Positions 25,882-35,258 of a stretch of DNA of 64,000 bases are shown piece after piece. The DNA is from Bradyrhizobium septentrionale. Lineage in GTDB: Bacteria; Pseudomonadota; Alphaproteobacteria; Rhizobiales; Xanthobacteraceae. The number at the start of each line of letters is the position of its first letter. The first letter of the stretch is position 1. The stretch lies in contig NZ_CP088285.1 in the NCBI RefSeq assembly GCF_011516645.4, positions 9,380,501 through 9,444,500 of the forward strand. The letters are read 5' to 3'. The notes beneath the pieces were generated by a model. The model saw only the letters and a program-made list of their open reading frames with translations. It was not told the origin of the DNA and ran no database searches. Both the position numbers and the translations under genes were made by a program.

Positions 25882-27092
25882 GCCGTCCGCTCCGCATCGC
25901 GATTGGAGAGCAGTTCCCGAACCAGCGCAGCATAGCTCGCCAGCGCCCGCTCGGGGCTGAAAGTCCGCGCGGTCGCGACGGCGCGCTCGGCCATCGCGGT
26001 GTCCTGCGATCGCGACGCCAGCCTGACGGCGTCGGCGAGTTGATCGGCCCGCTCGGGTGTCACGACCCAGCCGAGCCGGTTTTCGCTGACGGTGAGCGCA
26101 GCCTCCGCCTCGGGCTCGGAGACGAGGATGACAGGCCGTCCCGCCGCAAGCAAATTGTAGAACCGGCTAGGGACCGACACCCCGGCGACGTTCTTGCGAT
26201 AGGGAATGAGCCAGACGTCCGCGCTGGAGAGCAGCGCATCCAGCTCGCCGTCGGCGACGCGGTCGACAAGCGTGACATTGGCGAGCCGCGTGGTGGCCTG
26301 CATTTCCTTCAGCCGTACGAACCCCATGCCCCAGCCCGAGAGCAGGAAATGGATGTCGGTCTCGTCCTGCAACAGCCGCGCGGCGTCGAACACGATGTCC
26401 GGATCGTGGGTGAAGCCGAGATTGCCGGACAGGCCGACCACGAAGCGGGCGGCGATGGCCTTGCGAAACGGATTGTCGGGACTGACGGGACGGTTGCCCG
26501 GAGTGAGCGTGGCCCAGTTCGGAATGAACCTGATCTTGTCAGGCGTCATGCCGCCATACCGCAACAGCAGTTTTTCGGCGTCGCGGCCGATCACGATGAC
26601 CGCGTTCAAGGCACGGAACATCAGCGCGTTGATCGCACGCATCGCCCGTGCCACCAGCGAGGTCGGCCGCAGCAGCCCGGCCATCACCAGCACGTCGGGA
26701 AACAGGTCGTGCAGGATCAGCGCCGACCTTGCCCCCTTCAACCATGCCGCGGCGGCAACCGCATAGGGCAGCGCGAAGGGCGCGGTCACGGTCAGCGCCA
26801 CGTCGCCGCGCTGCAGCCGCGACAGCAGCGCAAAAAAGATCCGGCCGGTGAACAGCGCCTCGGCCAGTGCGCGCTTGATCAGCGCGGCCTTGCCCGGCAG
26901 CCAGTTCCTGATCTCGACGACCAGGGGGCGCCCGGGCGCGGACGCCTGCGCCGAGCCCGGCATGCCGGAGACGACCATCACCTCGGCCTCCTGCGCGATC
27001 CGCTCGGCGATCGCGGCCATGATCGCGGCGGTCGTGCTGTGGTCCGGCGGATAGTGCTGGCTGACGACGACGACTTTTCGAGAACTGCGCAT
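25878..27092 (-). CDS. Glycosyltransferase family 4, WbuB-like
   Basis: 404-aa retaining GT-B enzyme. It begins VVVVSQHYPPDHSTTAAIM, the N-terminal pattern of WbuB-like N-acetyl-amino-sugar transferases. The middle LILHDLFPDVLVMAGLL and the donor-side VGLSGNLGFTHDPDIVFDAA plus RKNVAGVSVPSRFYNLLAAGRP follow. It probably adds the second sugar to the undecaprenyl-linked primer made by the WecA-like transferase at 23.9 kb (inference). The ATG at 27092 is used; a TTG sits just before it. The 3' end overlaps the epimerase gene by 4 bp; the WbpM-like gene ends 48 bp upstream. Confidence 0.85.
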   Translation of the reverse strand: MRSSRKVVVVSQHYPPDHSTTAAIMAAIAERIAQEAEVMVVSGMPGSAQASAPGRPLVVEIRNWLPGKAALIKRALAEALFTGRIFFALLSRLQRGDVALTVTAPFALPYAVAAAAWLKGARSALILHDLFPDVLVMAGLLRPTSLVARAMRAINALMFRALNAVIVIGRDAEKLLLRYGGMTPDKIRFIPNWATLTPGNRPVSPDNPFRKAIAARFVVGLSGNLGFTHDPDIVFDAARLLQDETDIHFLLSGWGMGFVRLKEMQATTRLANVTLVDRVADGELDALLSSADVWLIPYRKNVAGVSVPSRFYNLLAAGRPVILVSEPEAEAALTVSENRLGWVVTPERADQLADAVRLASRSQDTAMAERAVATARTFSPERALASYAALVRELLSNRDAERTA

Positions 27093-27140
27093 CAATGGCT
27101 TTCGAAACGGGCTTGCCTCATCGTGCGCGGGACGGCGCGG

Positions 27141-29054
27141 TCAGGCGGCATTCGATCCGAACTCGGGCACGGCATCCTGAAGCACGGCGTGGATGGTCAC
27201 GCGGTCATCTCTCTCGATCGCATCCTCCAGTGCCGCGAGCCACTTGCGCAGCGTCGCCATCGGGGGCTGGTTCGGCTTGGCCGCCATGACGCCGGCGACG
27301 CCGATCTCGAGCGTCGGCTCCTGGCTGGCGAACAGGATCTCGTTCAGCCGCTCGCCGGGACGGATGCCGCTGAACACGATCTCGACGTCGACGCCGGGCT
27401 GCAGGCCCGACAGACGGATCATCCGCTCGGCGAGATCGACGATCTTCACCGGCTGTCCCATGTTCAGCACATAGACCGAGACGTCGGGCCGCGCCGGCGT
27501 CACCGCGTGCGTCGCCGCGGTGATCACGAGATCGCAGGCCTCGCGGATCGTCATGAAATAGCGAACCATGTCGGGATGGGTGACCGTGATCGGTCCGCCG
27601 GCCTCGATCTGCGCCTTGAACTTCGGCACCACCGACCCGTTGGACGCCAGCACGTTGCCGAACCGCACCGAGATCAACCGCATGTGCAGCTTGCCCTTCG
27701 CCTCGGTCATCAGGTCGTGGTCCAGCGCCTGACAATACATCTCGGCAAAACGCTTGGTCAGGCCCAGCATCGATACCGGCTCGATCGCCTTGTCGGTCGA
27801 GATCATCACCATCGCGCTGGCGCCCGCAGCGCGCGCAGCGTCGGCCACGTTGACAGAACCGAAGATGTTGGTCTTGACCCCCTCGCTCCAGTCGCGCTCC
27901 AGGATCGGCACATGCTTGAGCGCCGCGGCATGGAACACGATGTCGGGCTTGAACTCGCTCATCAGGCGCGTGATGCGTTCGCGATCCCTGATGTCGGCGA
28001 TCCGGCCCTCGATCTCGGCGCCGGTGTCGCGCGCCAACAGCGCCTCGGTGACCGCATAGAGCGCCGGCTCGGAATTCTCCACGACCAAGAGGCGCGCCGC
28101 GCCGAAGGTCGCGACCCGGTCGCAGATTTCCGCGCCGATCGAGCCGCCGCCGCCGGTCACGATCACGGACTTGCCCCGTACCAGCGCCTCGAGCCGCGCG
28201 TAGTCGATCTTCTGGCTCGGCCGCAGCAGCAGGTCCTCGACCGCGACATTGGTGAGCCGCGGCACATCGCCGCCTTCCAGCGACGGCAGGCGGCTGACCA
28301 TCAGGCCGAGCCGCTTGGCGCGCATCAGCACGCTTTCAGGGTGCGCCTCCGGCTCGAACGCCGAGGGCATCATGACCACGCGCTTGATCGGCCGCTGGCG
28401 GGTCTCGAAATCGCGAATCACGGCCTCGATGTCATCGAGGCCGCCGACCACGGGAATGTTGCGGATCATCTGGCCGCGATCCGCGTTCGACGGCGACAGC
28501 ACGCCGACCGGCCAGAGCCGCTTGATGGCGCCGTTCTCGATGCCACGCAGCACGACTTCCGCGTCGGCGGTGCGTCCGACCAGCAGCGCAGGCGCGGCGT
28601 TGTCGGACCGGGCATGCAGGCGCGTGCGCGAATAGCGGAAATAACGATAGCCGATCCGCAACGCGCTCAGCGCGAACACTTCAAGGAAGAAGAACAGGAT
28701 GATCGTGACCCGGCCGAGGAACACCGGACTTTGCGCGCTCGCGCCCGTGAAGAAGTAGACATAATCCAGCACGACCAGTGCCAGCGTCAGCACCGCCGCG
28801 ACCCGCAGGATATTCACCGCGTCCGGCAGCGAGGTGAAGCGCCATTTCGCCGTGGTCAGGTTGGAGAAATAGCTGACCGCAACGCTGAACAGCACGAACC
28901 AGGGCAGAATGTACAACAGGTGCGGCAGGCGGTCGGTAAGGAGGCTGCCCTCGAAACGCAGATAAAAGCTCGCCAGCAACGCAAACGTCGTCGCCAGCGC
29001 GTCATGCGCCATAATCAGGAAGTTGCGCAGGGTGAATTGTGAAAGACGCGTCAT
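27141..29054 (-). CDS. WbpM/CapD-like membrane nucleotide-sugar 4,6-dehydratase
   Basis: 637-aa protein. Four N-terminal membrane helices (residues about 10-140) lead into a CoA-binding-like linker and a C-terminal extended SDR domain. The NAD loop is VTGGGGSIGAEI (G301-G304, S305), the catalytic region STDKAIEP (419-426), and the lysine is K434 in GLTKRFAE. Family members (WbpM, PglF, FlaA1) convert UDP-GlcNAc to a 4-keto-6-deoxy sugar, the precursor of QuiNAc, FucNAc or bacillosamine. The usual Tyr/Met four residues before the catalytic Lys is Leu430 here. First gene of a leftward set with the WbuB-like transferase and WbpV-like reductase. Confidence 0.9.
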   Translation of the reverse strand: MTRLSQFTLRNFLIMAHDALATTFALLASFYLRFEGSLLTDRLPHLLYILPWFVLFSVAVSYFSNLTTAKWRFTSLPDAVNILRVAAVLTLALVVLDYVYFFTGASAQSPVFLGRVTIILFFFLEVFALSALRIGYRYFRYSRTRLHARSDNAAPALLVGRTADAEVVLRGIENGAIKRLWPVGVLSPSNADRGQMIRNIPVVGGLDDIEAVIRDFETRQRPIKRVVMMPSAFEPEAHPESVLMRAKRLGLMVSRLPSLEGGDVPRLTNVAVEDLLLRPSQKIDYARLEALVRGKSVIVTGGGGSIGAEICDRVATFGAARLLVVENSEPALYAVTEALLARDTGAEIEGRIADIRDRERITRLMSEFKPDIVFHAAALKHVPILERDWSEGVKTNIFGSVNVADAARAAGASAMVMISTDKAIEPVSMLGLTKRFAEMYCQALDHDLMTEAKGKLHMRLISVRFGNVLASNGSVVPKFKAQIEAGGPITVTHPDMVRYFMTIREACDLVITAATHAVTPARPDVSVYVLNMGQPVKIVDLAERMIRLSGLQPGVDVEIVFSGIRPGERLNEILFASQEPTLEIGVAGVMAAKPNQPPMATLRKWLAALEDAIERDDRVTIHAVLQDAVPEFGSNAA

Positions 29055-29138
29055 CTAACAGACGGGTTGCCGGCAGCTGGGAGTTCGCGATGGGACATTG
29101 GCAGGCTGATAGCGTATCTGCACAGCCCTTGCCAGCGA

Positions 29139-30431
29139 TCATGGACCGGCGGGAGGTTCGGGTTCCATATCGGTCCCCAATCGCCCCTTCAACGCCATGC
29201 CGCCGGCAACCCCGACGCCCAGCACATACATCCAGCCTTCGTGAAAGTCGAAGATGTGTGAATTAAACAACGAAGTAAAAATATTCTGCACCACAACGAG
29301 GAGTCCGATCCAGTTGGCGAGACCGTCGCCGCGAAACAGCAAGAGATGCAACAGCCACATGGCGTAAAGTATCGCGACGCCCAGAATGCCCCACTGCACG
29401 GCGACGTTCAACGTTTGATTGTGAGGATTGCCGATCACTCCGCCGCTGGCCTGGGTCTCACCGCCGACCGCGACGCGCTCGAACAGGCCGCGCGTCGAGC
29501 CGGTGCCATGGCCGACCAGCGGGGCCTCGGCAAAGAACCCGAGCGACTTGCGCCAGAATTCCAGCCGCAAACCCATCGACGTCGGTTCGTTGCGCTCCTT
29601 GTAGAGCTTGTAGTCACGCTGGAATGACTCGGCCGTCGAGCGCAATTGCGGCGACGCATACCACGCCACCACGGACAACGCGGCGGTCGCGCAGGCGATC
29701 AGGATGATGCTGCGCCAGCGCAGATGGAGCAGCGCAAACACGGCGAACATGATCGGAACCGTCACCATCGCGGTCCGCGACACCACCACCAGCGCCATGT
29801 TGGCGAACAGGCTGAGCGCAATCGCGATCAGCAGCACGGCCGGCAGGATCCGTTTTTCCCGCAACAGCATGACGACCGGATAGGAGAGCCCGACCGCGCA
29901 CAGCGTGAATTCCTGGCTCTGGTTGATGTAGTTCTTGACGAAGACTCCCTGTTCCCCGGGACCAGGCGCCCTCAGTGCGAGGCCGGGATAGGCGAACACC
30001 AGCCAGGACATCAGCATCAACAGCGTGCAGGATACGACGAAGGCCACGAACACCCAGCTCCCGCGCGTCGAGCGCTGGAAATGATAGAGCAGCACCGGAA
30101 GCACCAGCAGCTTGGCCGTCGGCCCGACCGCGTAGAATCGCGCGCCCCATGCGGCGTCCGACCAGAGCGTGCCGACCAGCGCGAGACAGAACAGCGCGAT
30201 CGGCGCCACGCAGATCGGTCGCTTCAGCAGCGTCCAGAACGCCCTCAGGTCGACCGTCGGCGCAATCGCGATCAACAGCACCACGCCGAAGATGCCGACC
30301 AGCGAGGTCGACCACGGCAGCGCCAGCGCGATCAGCACCGCGACCACATCGGTCGTGGTGTGCCAGCGCGCCGGATCGCGCCAGGCCGGGCACGCCGCGG
30401 CGCCTGCCTGAGATGCCACGCTCGCGCTCAC
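29139..30431 (-). CDS. O-antigen ligase family protein (WaaL-like)
   Basis: 430-aa polytopic protein with about 10-12 helices and a large periplasmic loop between late helices. The Wzy_C signature region runs [20 protein letters not shown] followed by [11 protein letters not shown] and [16 protein letters not shown]; the R and H residues fit the WaaL catalytic loop. It would transfer finished O-antigen from undecaprenyl diphosphate to lipid A-core. The GTG start at 30431 overlaps the hldE stop (GTGA), indicating coupled translation. The reading frame stays open far upstream through hldE but that part is out of frame with a real product. An O-polymerase (Wzy) role is the alternative. Confidence 0.85.
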   Translation of the reverse strand: MSASVASQAGAAACPAWRDPARWHTTTDVVAVLIALALPWSTSLVGIFGVVLLIAIAPTVDLRAFWTLLKRPICVAPIALFCLALVGTLWSDAAWGARFYAVGPTAKLLVLPVLLYHFQRSTRGSWVFVAFVVSCTLLMLMSWLVFAYPGLALRAPGPGEQGVFVKNYINQSQEFTLCAVGLSYPVVMLLREKRILPAVLLIAIALSLFANMALVVVSRTAMVTVPIMFAVFALLHLRWRSIILIACATAALSVVAWYASPQLRSTAESFQRDYKLYKERNEPTSMGLRLEFWRKSLGFFAEAPLVGHGTGSTRGLFERVAVGGETQASGGVIGNPHNQTLNVAVQWGILGVAILYAMWLLHLLLFRGDGLANWIGLLVVVQNIFTSLFNSHIFDFHEGWMYVLGVGVAGGMALKGRLGTDMEPEPPAGP

Positions 30432-31900
30432 GCCTTGCCCTCGCGGGCCCGGGCAACCAGCGACGTGGTGCTGTGGCCGGGCAGGATTTCGACCAGCACG
30501 ACCTCGCCGCCGGCGGCTTCGACGATCTCGTGACCGACCACCTGCTCGCGGGTGTAGTCGCCACCCTTGACCAGCACGGTTGGCCGCACCTTCGTGATCA
30601 GATTGACGGGCGTGTCCTCCTCGAAGATTGCGACAAGGTCGACCGCTTCCAGCGCCGCCAGCACCTCGGCGCGGGCGCGCTCGTTCTGCACCGGACGCCC
30701 CTCGCCCTTCAGCCGCCGCACCGAGGCGTCGCTGTTCAGCCCGACGATCAGGCGGTCGCAGGTGCTGCGCGCGGCGGTCAGCACCTTGACGTGGCCGGGA
30801 TGCAGGATGTCGAAACAGCCGTTGGTGAAGCCGATGCGCAGATCCTGTTTGCGCCATTCCTCGAGATGCGCATCGATATCGCCGCCGGCCGGCACGATCT
30901 TGTCCTCGGCCGCGAGCGAGGCGTGCGGCAGGATCCGTCGCCGCAATTCGGCGGACCTGACGATCGCGGTCCCGGTCTTGCCGACCGCGACCGCCGCCGC
31001 GGCGCTGGCAATCCGCAGCGCGCCATCCCAATCGGCACCACCCGCCAGCGCCAGCGCCAGCGCCGCCGCAACGGTATCGCCGGCGCCTGAGACGTCGCGC
31101 ACCTTGACCGGCAGCGCCGGCACATGGATCGAGCCGCCGTCCCGCGTCACCAGCGTCATGCCGCGCTCGCCCTGCGTCACCAGCATCGCCTCGCAATCCG
31201 CGAGATACATCGCATCGGGCGCGGCCTGGGCGATGCTGTCCTGGCTGTCGGCGCGGCTGCGGGTCGCCTCGGCAAATTCCTTCCGGTTCGGCGTCAGCAC
31301 GGTGGCGCCGCGATAGATCGCGAGGTTGGCGCTCTTGGGATCGACGATGACGCGCTTCTTGGCCTGGCGCGCGGCGTCGATCACGTTGCGGATCACGCGC
31401 GCGGTGAGCACGCCCTTGGCGTAATCGGACAGCAGCACGATGTCGGCACGCGCAAGATGCGGCAGGATCGCGTCGATCAACTGCTGCTCGATGGCGGGCG
31501 CCGCCGGCGCGGCAAGCTCCCAATCGGAGCGCAGCATGTGGGTCGAGAATTGTTCGGAAACAAAGCGTACCTTGCGCGTGGTCGGCCGCGCGGCGTCGCG
31601 CACCAGCACGGCCTCGATGCCGGCCTCCTTCGCCAGCGCCTCGCTCAACGCGGTGCCGGCGGCATCCTCGCCGATCAGGCCGACGAAGATGCAGCGCCCG
31701 CCGAGCGCGGCGATATTGCGCGCGACGTTGCCGGCGCCGCCGATATTGGTCTCGCTGCGCCTGACCGCGATCACCGGCGCCGGCGCCTCCGGCGAGATTC
31801 GCGACACGTCGCCGTACACGAACTCGTCGAGCATCAGATCGCCGACACAGAGCACGGTCTGACCGGACATCGCATGCGAGATCGCTTCAAAATCGAACAT
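30428..31900 (-). CDS. hldE: Bifunctional D-beta-D-heptose 7-phosphate kinase / 1-phosphate adenylyltransferase
   Basis: 490-aa two-domain enzyme of ADP-heptose synthesis. Residues 1 to about 330 form a ribokinase-like kinase domain ([37 protein letters not shown], and [13 protein letters not shown]). The C-terminal part is a cytidylyltransferase-like adenylyltransferase ([18 protein letters not shown]). Both domains look intact, at the full length of HldE (RfaE). With HldD just upstream it makes the heptose donor used by WaaF. The 18-bp gap to hldD and the 4-bp overlap with the ligase gene indicate one operon, hldD-hldE-waaL. Confidence 0.95.
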   Translation of the reverse strand: MFDFEAISHAMSGQTVLCVGDLMLDEFVYGDVSRISPEAPAPVIAVRRSETNIGGAGNVARNIAALGGRCIFVGLIGEDAAGTALSEALAKEAGIEAVLVRDAARPTTRKVRFVSEQFSTHMLRSDWELAAPAAPAIEQQLIDAILPHLARADIVLLSDYAKGVLTARVIRNVIDAARQAKKRVIVDPKSANLAIYRGATVLTPNRKEFAEATRSRADSQDSIAQAAPDAMYLADCEAMLVTQGERGMTLVTRDGGSIHVPALPVKVRDVSGAGDTVAAALALALAGGADWDGALRIASAAAAVAVGKTGTAIVRSAELRRRILPHASLAAEDKIVPAGGDIDAHLEEWRKQDLRIGFTNGCFDILHPGHVKVLTAARSTCDRLIVGLNSDASVRRLKGEGRPVQNERARAEVLAALEAVDLVAIFEEDTPVNLITKVRPTVLVKGGDYTREQVVGHEIVEAAGGEVVLVEILPGHSTTSLVARAREGKA

Positions 31901-31917
31901 CTGTCACACTGATCCGC

Positions 31918-32898
31918 TTAGCGATAGCGATCTGGGCGGTCGAGAAAGCCCTTCACATAGGCCCCGACCGCGTCTTCCAACCGAGTAAAGCCGCCATTGT
32001 ATCCGGCGCGCCCGAGACGATCGACAACGCTCTGGGTGAAGTACTGGTAGCTGCCGCGGATCTGCTCCGGCATGTCGACATACTCGATGTTCGGCTCCAG
32101 GCCGAGCGCGCCATAGGCCGAGACGATCAGGTCCTTGAAGCTGCGCGCTTCGCCGGTTCCGACATTGAACAGCCCGGAGACCCGCGGCGTCGCGATCAGC
32201 CACATCATCACCCGCACGACGTCGTCGACATAGATGAAGTCGCGGCGCTGATCGCCATCGGCGATGCCCTCGCGATGCGACTTGAACAGCTGCACGACGC
32301 GGCCCGCCTTGATGTCGTCGAAGCGACGCGCCAGCACGCTCATCATCGCGCCCTTGTGATATTCATTCGGGCCGAACACGTTGAAGAATTTCAGCCCGGC
32401 CCATTGCGGCGGCAGCCGCTCGCCCTTCGCCACGCGCTCGGCGACGGCGAGATCGAACAGCTGCTTGCTCCAGCCGTACAGGTTCATCGGCCGCAGCCGC
32501 TTCAGCGCCTCGACCGACGCATCGTCGTCGAACCCCTGCCCGCCGTCGCCATAGGTCGCGGCCGAGGAGGCATAGATGAACGGCGTGGCATTGGCGGTGC
32601 ACCAGTCGAGCAGCCGCATCGAGAGCCGGAAATTGGTCTCGATCACCAGATCGCCGTCGGTCGCCGTGGTCTCCGAGATGGCGCCGAGATGGATGACGGC
32701 GTCCAGCCGCCGTCCCTTCAGCCAGTCGCCGAGCTCGGCCGGGGGAACGACATCGGCAAGCTGACGCTTGGCCAGGTTCCGCCATTTGCCGTCCTGCCCA
32801 AGGATATCGCAGACCGCAACGTCGCTGCGCCCGGCGTCGTTCAACGCGGCCACGACGTTCGAGCCGATAAAACCGGCGCCCCCGGTTACCAGAAGCAT
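31918..32898 (-). CDS. hldD: ADP-L-glycero-D-manno-heptose 6-epimerase
   Basis: 326-aa extended SDR enzyme catalysing the last step of ADP-heptose synthesis. It starts MLLVTGGAGFIGSNVVAAL, with ASSAATYGDGGQGF (catalytic Ser/Thr region), NLYGWSKQLFD (YxxxK) and the HldD-specific LKFFNVFGPNEYHKGAMMSV. The C-terminus has QIRGSYQYFTQ. Start at 32898 because family proteins begin directly at the NAD-binding strand; upstream codons encode an unrelated polar stretch. It is transcribed divergently from waaF, whose true start sits about 136 bp away, and lies upstream of hldE. Confidence 0.95.
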   Translation of the reverse strand: MLLVTGGAGFIGSNVVAALNDAGRSDVAVCDILGQDGKWRNLAKRQLADVVPPAELGDWLKGRRLDAVIHLGAISETTATDGDLVIETNFRLSMRLLDWCTANATPFIYASSAATYGDGGQGFDDDASVEALKRLRPMNLYGWSKQLFDLAVAERVAKGERLPPQWAGLKFFNVFGPNEYHKGAMMSVLARRFDDIKAGRVVQLFKSHREGIADGDQRRDFIYVDDVVRVMMWLIATPRVSGLFNVGTGEARSFKDLIVSAYGALGLEPNIEYVDMPEQIRGSYQYFTQSVVDRLGRAGYNGGFTRLEDAVGAYVKGFLDRPDRYR

Positions 32899-33034
32899 GA
32901 TGAAATCCCGCCAGATTCCTTTGCAGCCGCCAGCTTTGCCCCACTCCGGCGCCACAGGCAACGACGGCTTTACCTCTAATCGCGAACCAGTTACCGACTT
33001 GGCCGCGTCCGACCCGGTCTTGGCCCCCTTAGAA

Positions 33035-34099
33035 ATGAATATTGATTCAATATCTGATATCGAAACACAGGATACGGAGGATAGCAGACCTATCCTGATC
33101 GTGCCCTATGTTTGGATTGGGGATTTCGTGCGCGGCCACACCGTGGTCCGGGTTCTCCGCAAGCGCTGGCCCAACCGGCCGGTCGATCTGCTGACGTCCG
33201 GCCTTTGCGCGCCTCTGGTCGATTATATGCCGGGTGTCCGCGCCGGGATCGTCTTCGACCTGCCGCGCAGCCGGCTGGCCCTGGGCAAGCAGCGGGAACT
33301 CGCTGCCGAGCTTCGCTCCCGGAACTACGCCACCGCGCTGGTGATGCCGCGCACCTGGAAGTCCGCCATTGCCCCGGCACTGGCCGGGATCCCGGAACGG
33401 GTCGGCTTCTTCGGCGAGGCGAGATTCGGCCTGATCAACGCGATGCGCTGGGGTGAAAGGAAGCTGCCGCGCTTCATCGACAAGAACGCCGTGCTGGCGC
33501 TGCCCGACGGCGCGCCCCGCCCGGGCGAATGGCCGGTGCCGCAGCTCCGGGTTCCCGCCGACGAGATCGGACGGTGGCGGCAGGCCAACGGCCTCGGCAC
33601 CGGCCCCGCCGTCGCACTCGGCCCCGGCTCGGTCGGCGCTTCCAAGCGCTGGACCTATTATCCGGAAGCCGCGCGGCTGTTCGCCGAGCGTGGCTTTGAC
33701 GTCTGGGTGGTCGGCGGCCCCGGCGAGAAGGCGCTGGCGCAGGAGATCGCAGCCGCCGGCGGCGCGCGGGTCCGCGATCTCACCGGCACCGATTTGCGCA
33801 ACGGTGTGCTGGCGATGGCCGCGGCCAATGTCGCCATCGCCAACGACTCCGGGTTGATGCACATCGCGGCCGCGATCGGCACGCCGACCATGGGCATTTT
33901 CGGCCCGACCGACCCCTATCTGTGGGCCCCGCTCAATGAGCTCGCCGCAACGGTGCGGCAGACCAGGAGCAAGCTCGCGTGCCAGCCGTGTCAGCGCACG
34001 GTCTGCACCATGAACGACCATCGCTGCATGCGCGACATCGCAGCCGAAGAGGTCGTCGATATCGCGCAACGCGTGCTGGCTCAGATCAGCGTGCGATAG
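33035..34099 (+). CDS. waaF: LPS heptosyltransferase II-like glycosyltransferase (family 9)
   Basis: 354-aa GT-B enzyme of GT9 that adds heptose to the inner core. Segments ILIVPYVWIGDFVRGHTVVRVL, GPGSVGASKRWTYYPEAARLF and ANDSGLMHIAAAIGTPTMGIFGPTDP match WaaF. In place of the canonical N-terminal 'GDM' the protein has IGDFV, a small departure. The late cysteine-rich CQPCQRTVC is also typical of WaaF. The start is uncertain: the ATG at 33035 lacks a strong ribosome site, and the frame is open back past the hldD start. The 3' end overlaps the convergent LpcC-like gene by 19 bp. Confidence 0.88.
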   Translation: MNIDSISDIETQDTEDSRPILIVPYVWIGDFVRGHTVVRVLRKRWPNRPVDLLTSGLCAPLVDYMPGVRAGIVFDLPRSRLALGKQRELAAELRSRNYATALVMPRTWKSAIAPALAGIPERVGFFGEARFGLINAMRWGERKLPRFIDKNAVLALPDGAPRPGEWPVPQLRVPADEIGRWRQANGLGTGPAVALGPGSVGASKRWTYYPEAARLFAERGFDVWVVGGPGEKALAQEIAAAGGARVRDLTGTDLRNGVLAMAAANVAIANDSGLMHIAAAIGTPTMGIFGPTDPYLWAPLNELAATVRQTRSKLACQPCQRTVCTMNDHRCMRDIAAEEVVDIAQRVLAQISVR

Positions 34100-35172
34100 A
34101 CCGCCGCGATTGCGCGCGCTTCCGCATCGAGGCTGAACTTATCCACAACTCGTTGGCGGGCCCGCGCCCCCATCGCCGCTGCCGACGCCGGATCGCGCAT
34201 CAATGGCTCCAGCGCAGCCACCAGCGTGTCGGCGTCGCCGGGCGGCGTCAGCACGCCGGTCGTGCCATCCTCGACGACGAACTCGGCAGCGCCCGCGCGC
34301 GACGCGACCAGCGCCGCGGCTGCCGACATCGCCTCGATCAGGGTCAGGCCGAAGCCTTCATTGCGCGAGGTGAAGGCGTAGATCGTCAGCCGCTGGTACC
34401 AGCGCACGACATCCTCGATCGGCAGTTCACCTGTGATGATGATGCGCGATTGCAGGCCGGCCGCCTCGATGCGCCGCTTCAGCTCGTTGGCAAAGACCTG
34501 CTGCTCCGGCACCACGGCGCCGACGATGACGGCGGTGAAATCGGGATAGCGCGGCAGCAGCCTGCACATCGCCTCGACGAACACGTCGCTCCCCTTCTGC
34601 GCGCGCACCCGTCCGAAACAGCCGATCGCATGGCGCCCCGGCAATCCGCTTTCGGCAAAGGCCGCGGCGCGATCGGCCGGCGGCGCATAGCGATCAGTGT
34701 CGACGCCATGCATCACCACGGTGGCCTCGCGCTTCAGATACGAGGCCGACAGCGGGCTGGTCGCGATGATCGCATCCATGTTGCGGATCAGCCAGCGCGT
34801 CAGCCAGGTGTGATGACGTTGCGCGGCTGACGTGAACAGCAGTTTCAGCGGCCAGCCGAGCGCACGCAGCACGAGGCCTGCGATCATCTCGTCATTGCGC
34901 CGCGCATGCCAGATCAATGGCGACGCGCGCCGCCACAACCGCATCAGATCGGCAAATCCCATCGCGTCGATGCCGTCGGGCCGATGCGAGCCGAGCCATG
35001 CCGCGCAAAACATTTTGGCAAGCTTCGGCGCGACCATGCGGTTGGTCGCGGTGACACCCGAATAGCGTCGGTGCAGGTTCGGCACGATGAGCTCGAGCTC
35101 GGGCGCAGGTGTGTTCTCGATCGGCACGCAAGTCTCCGTTTCGCGCCAGTTCCTATACGCAACATTAAGCAT
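34081..35172 (-). CDS. LPS core glycosyltransferase, family 4 (LpcC-like)
   Basis: 363-aa GT-B glycosyltransferase. The N-terminal part LELIVPNLHRRYSGVTATNR is the pattern of rhizobial LpcC, the mannosyltransferase of the inner core. The donor domain holds CFGRVRAQKGSDVFVEAM and the EX7E region SRNEGFGLTLIEAMSAAA. The GDP-mannose pool from manC would suit it. It overlaps the 3' end of waaF by 19 bp on the opposite strand and is divergent from galE. The ATG at 35172 is the longest choice; a GTG inside the first 20 codons is possible. The mannose specificity is inferred from the family. Confidence 0.85.
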   Translation of the reverse strand: MLNVAYRNWRETETCVPIENTPAPELELIVPNLHRRYSGVTATNRMVAPKLAKMFCAAWLGSHRPDGIDAMGFADLMRLWRRASPLIWHARRNDEMIAGLVLRALGWPLKLLFTSAAQRHHTWLTRWLIRNMDAIIATSPLSASYLKREATVVMHGVDTDRYAPPADRAAAFAESGLPGRHAIGCFGRVRAQKGSDVFVEAMCRLLPRYPDFTAVIVGAVVPEQQVFANELKRRIEAAGLQSRIIITGELPIEDVVRWYQRLTIYAFTSRNEGFGLTLIEAMSAAAALVASRAGAAEFVVEDGTTGVLTPPGDADTLVAALEPLMRDPASAAAMGARARQRVVDKFSLDAEARAIAAVYRTLI

Positions 35173-35258
35173 AGTGGCCAGTTCGGCTGTGTCGAAACCC
35201 CCTCTTCACCGCGCTCCCGCTAGCATCGCCGGCCAAAGATATCGGGAGAGCTCTCACC

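Noticed and set aside
25752..29042. Antisense open frame of about 1096 codons across the WbuB-like and WbpM-like genes
   Set aside because: Same reason; the opposite strand carries conserved enzymes with intact motifs.
30432..31523. Upstream extension of the O-antigen ligase frame across hldE
   Set aside because: The extension is the out-of-frame shadow of hldE; the GTG at 30431 with GTGA coupling is a better start.
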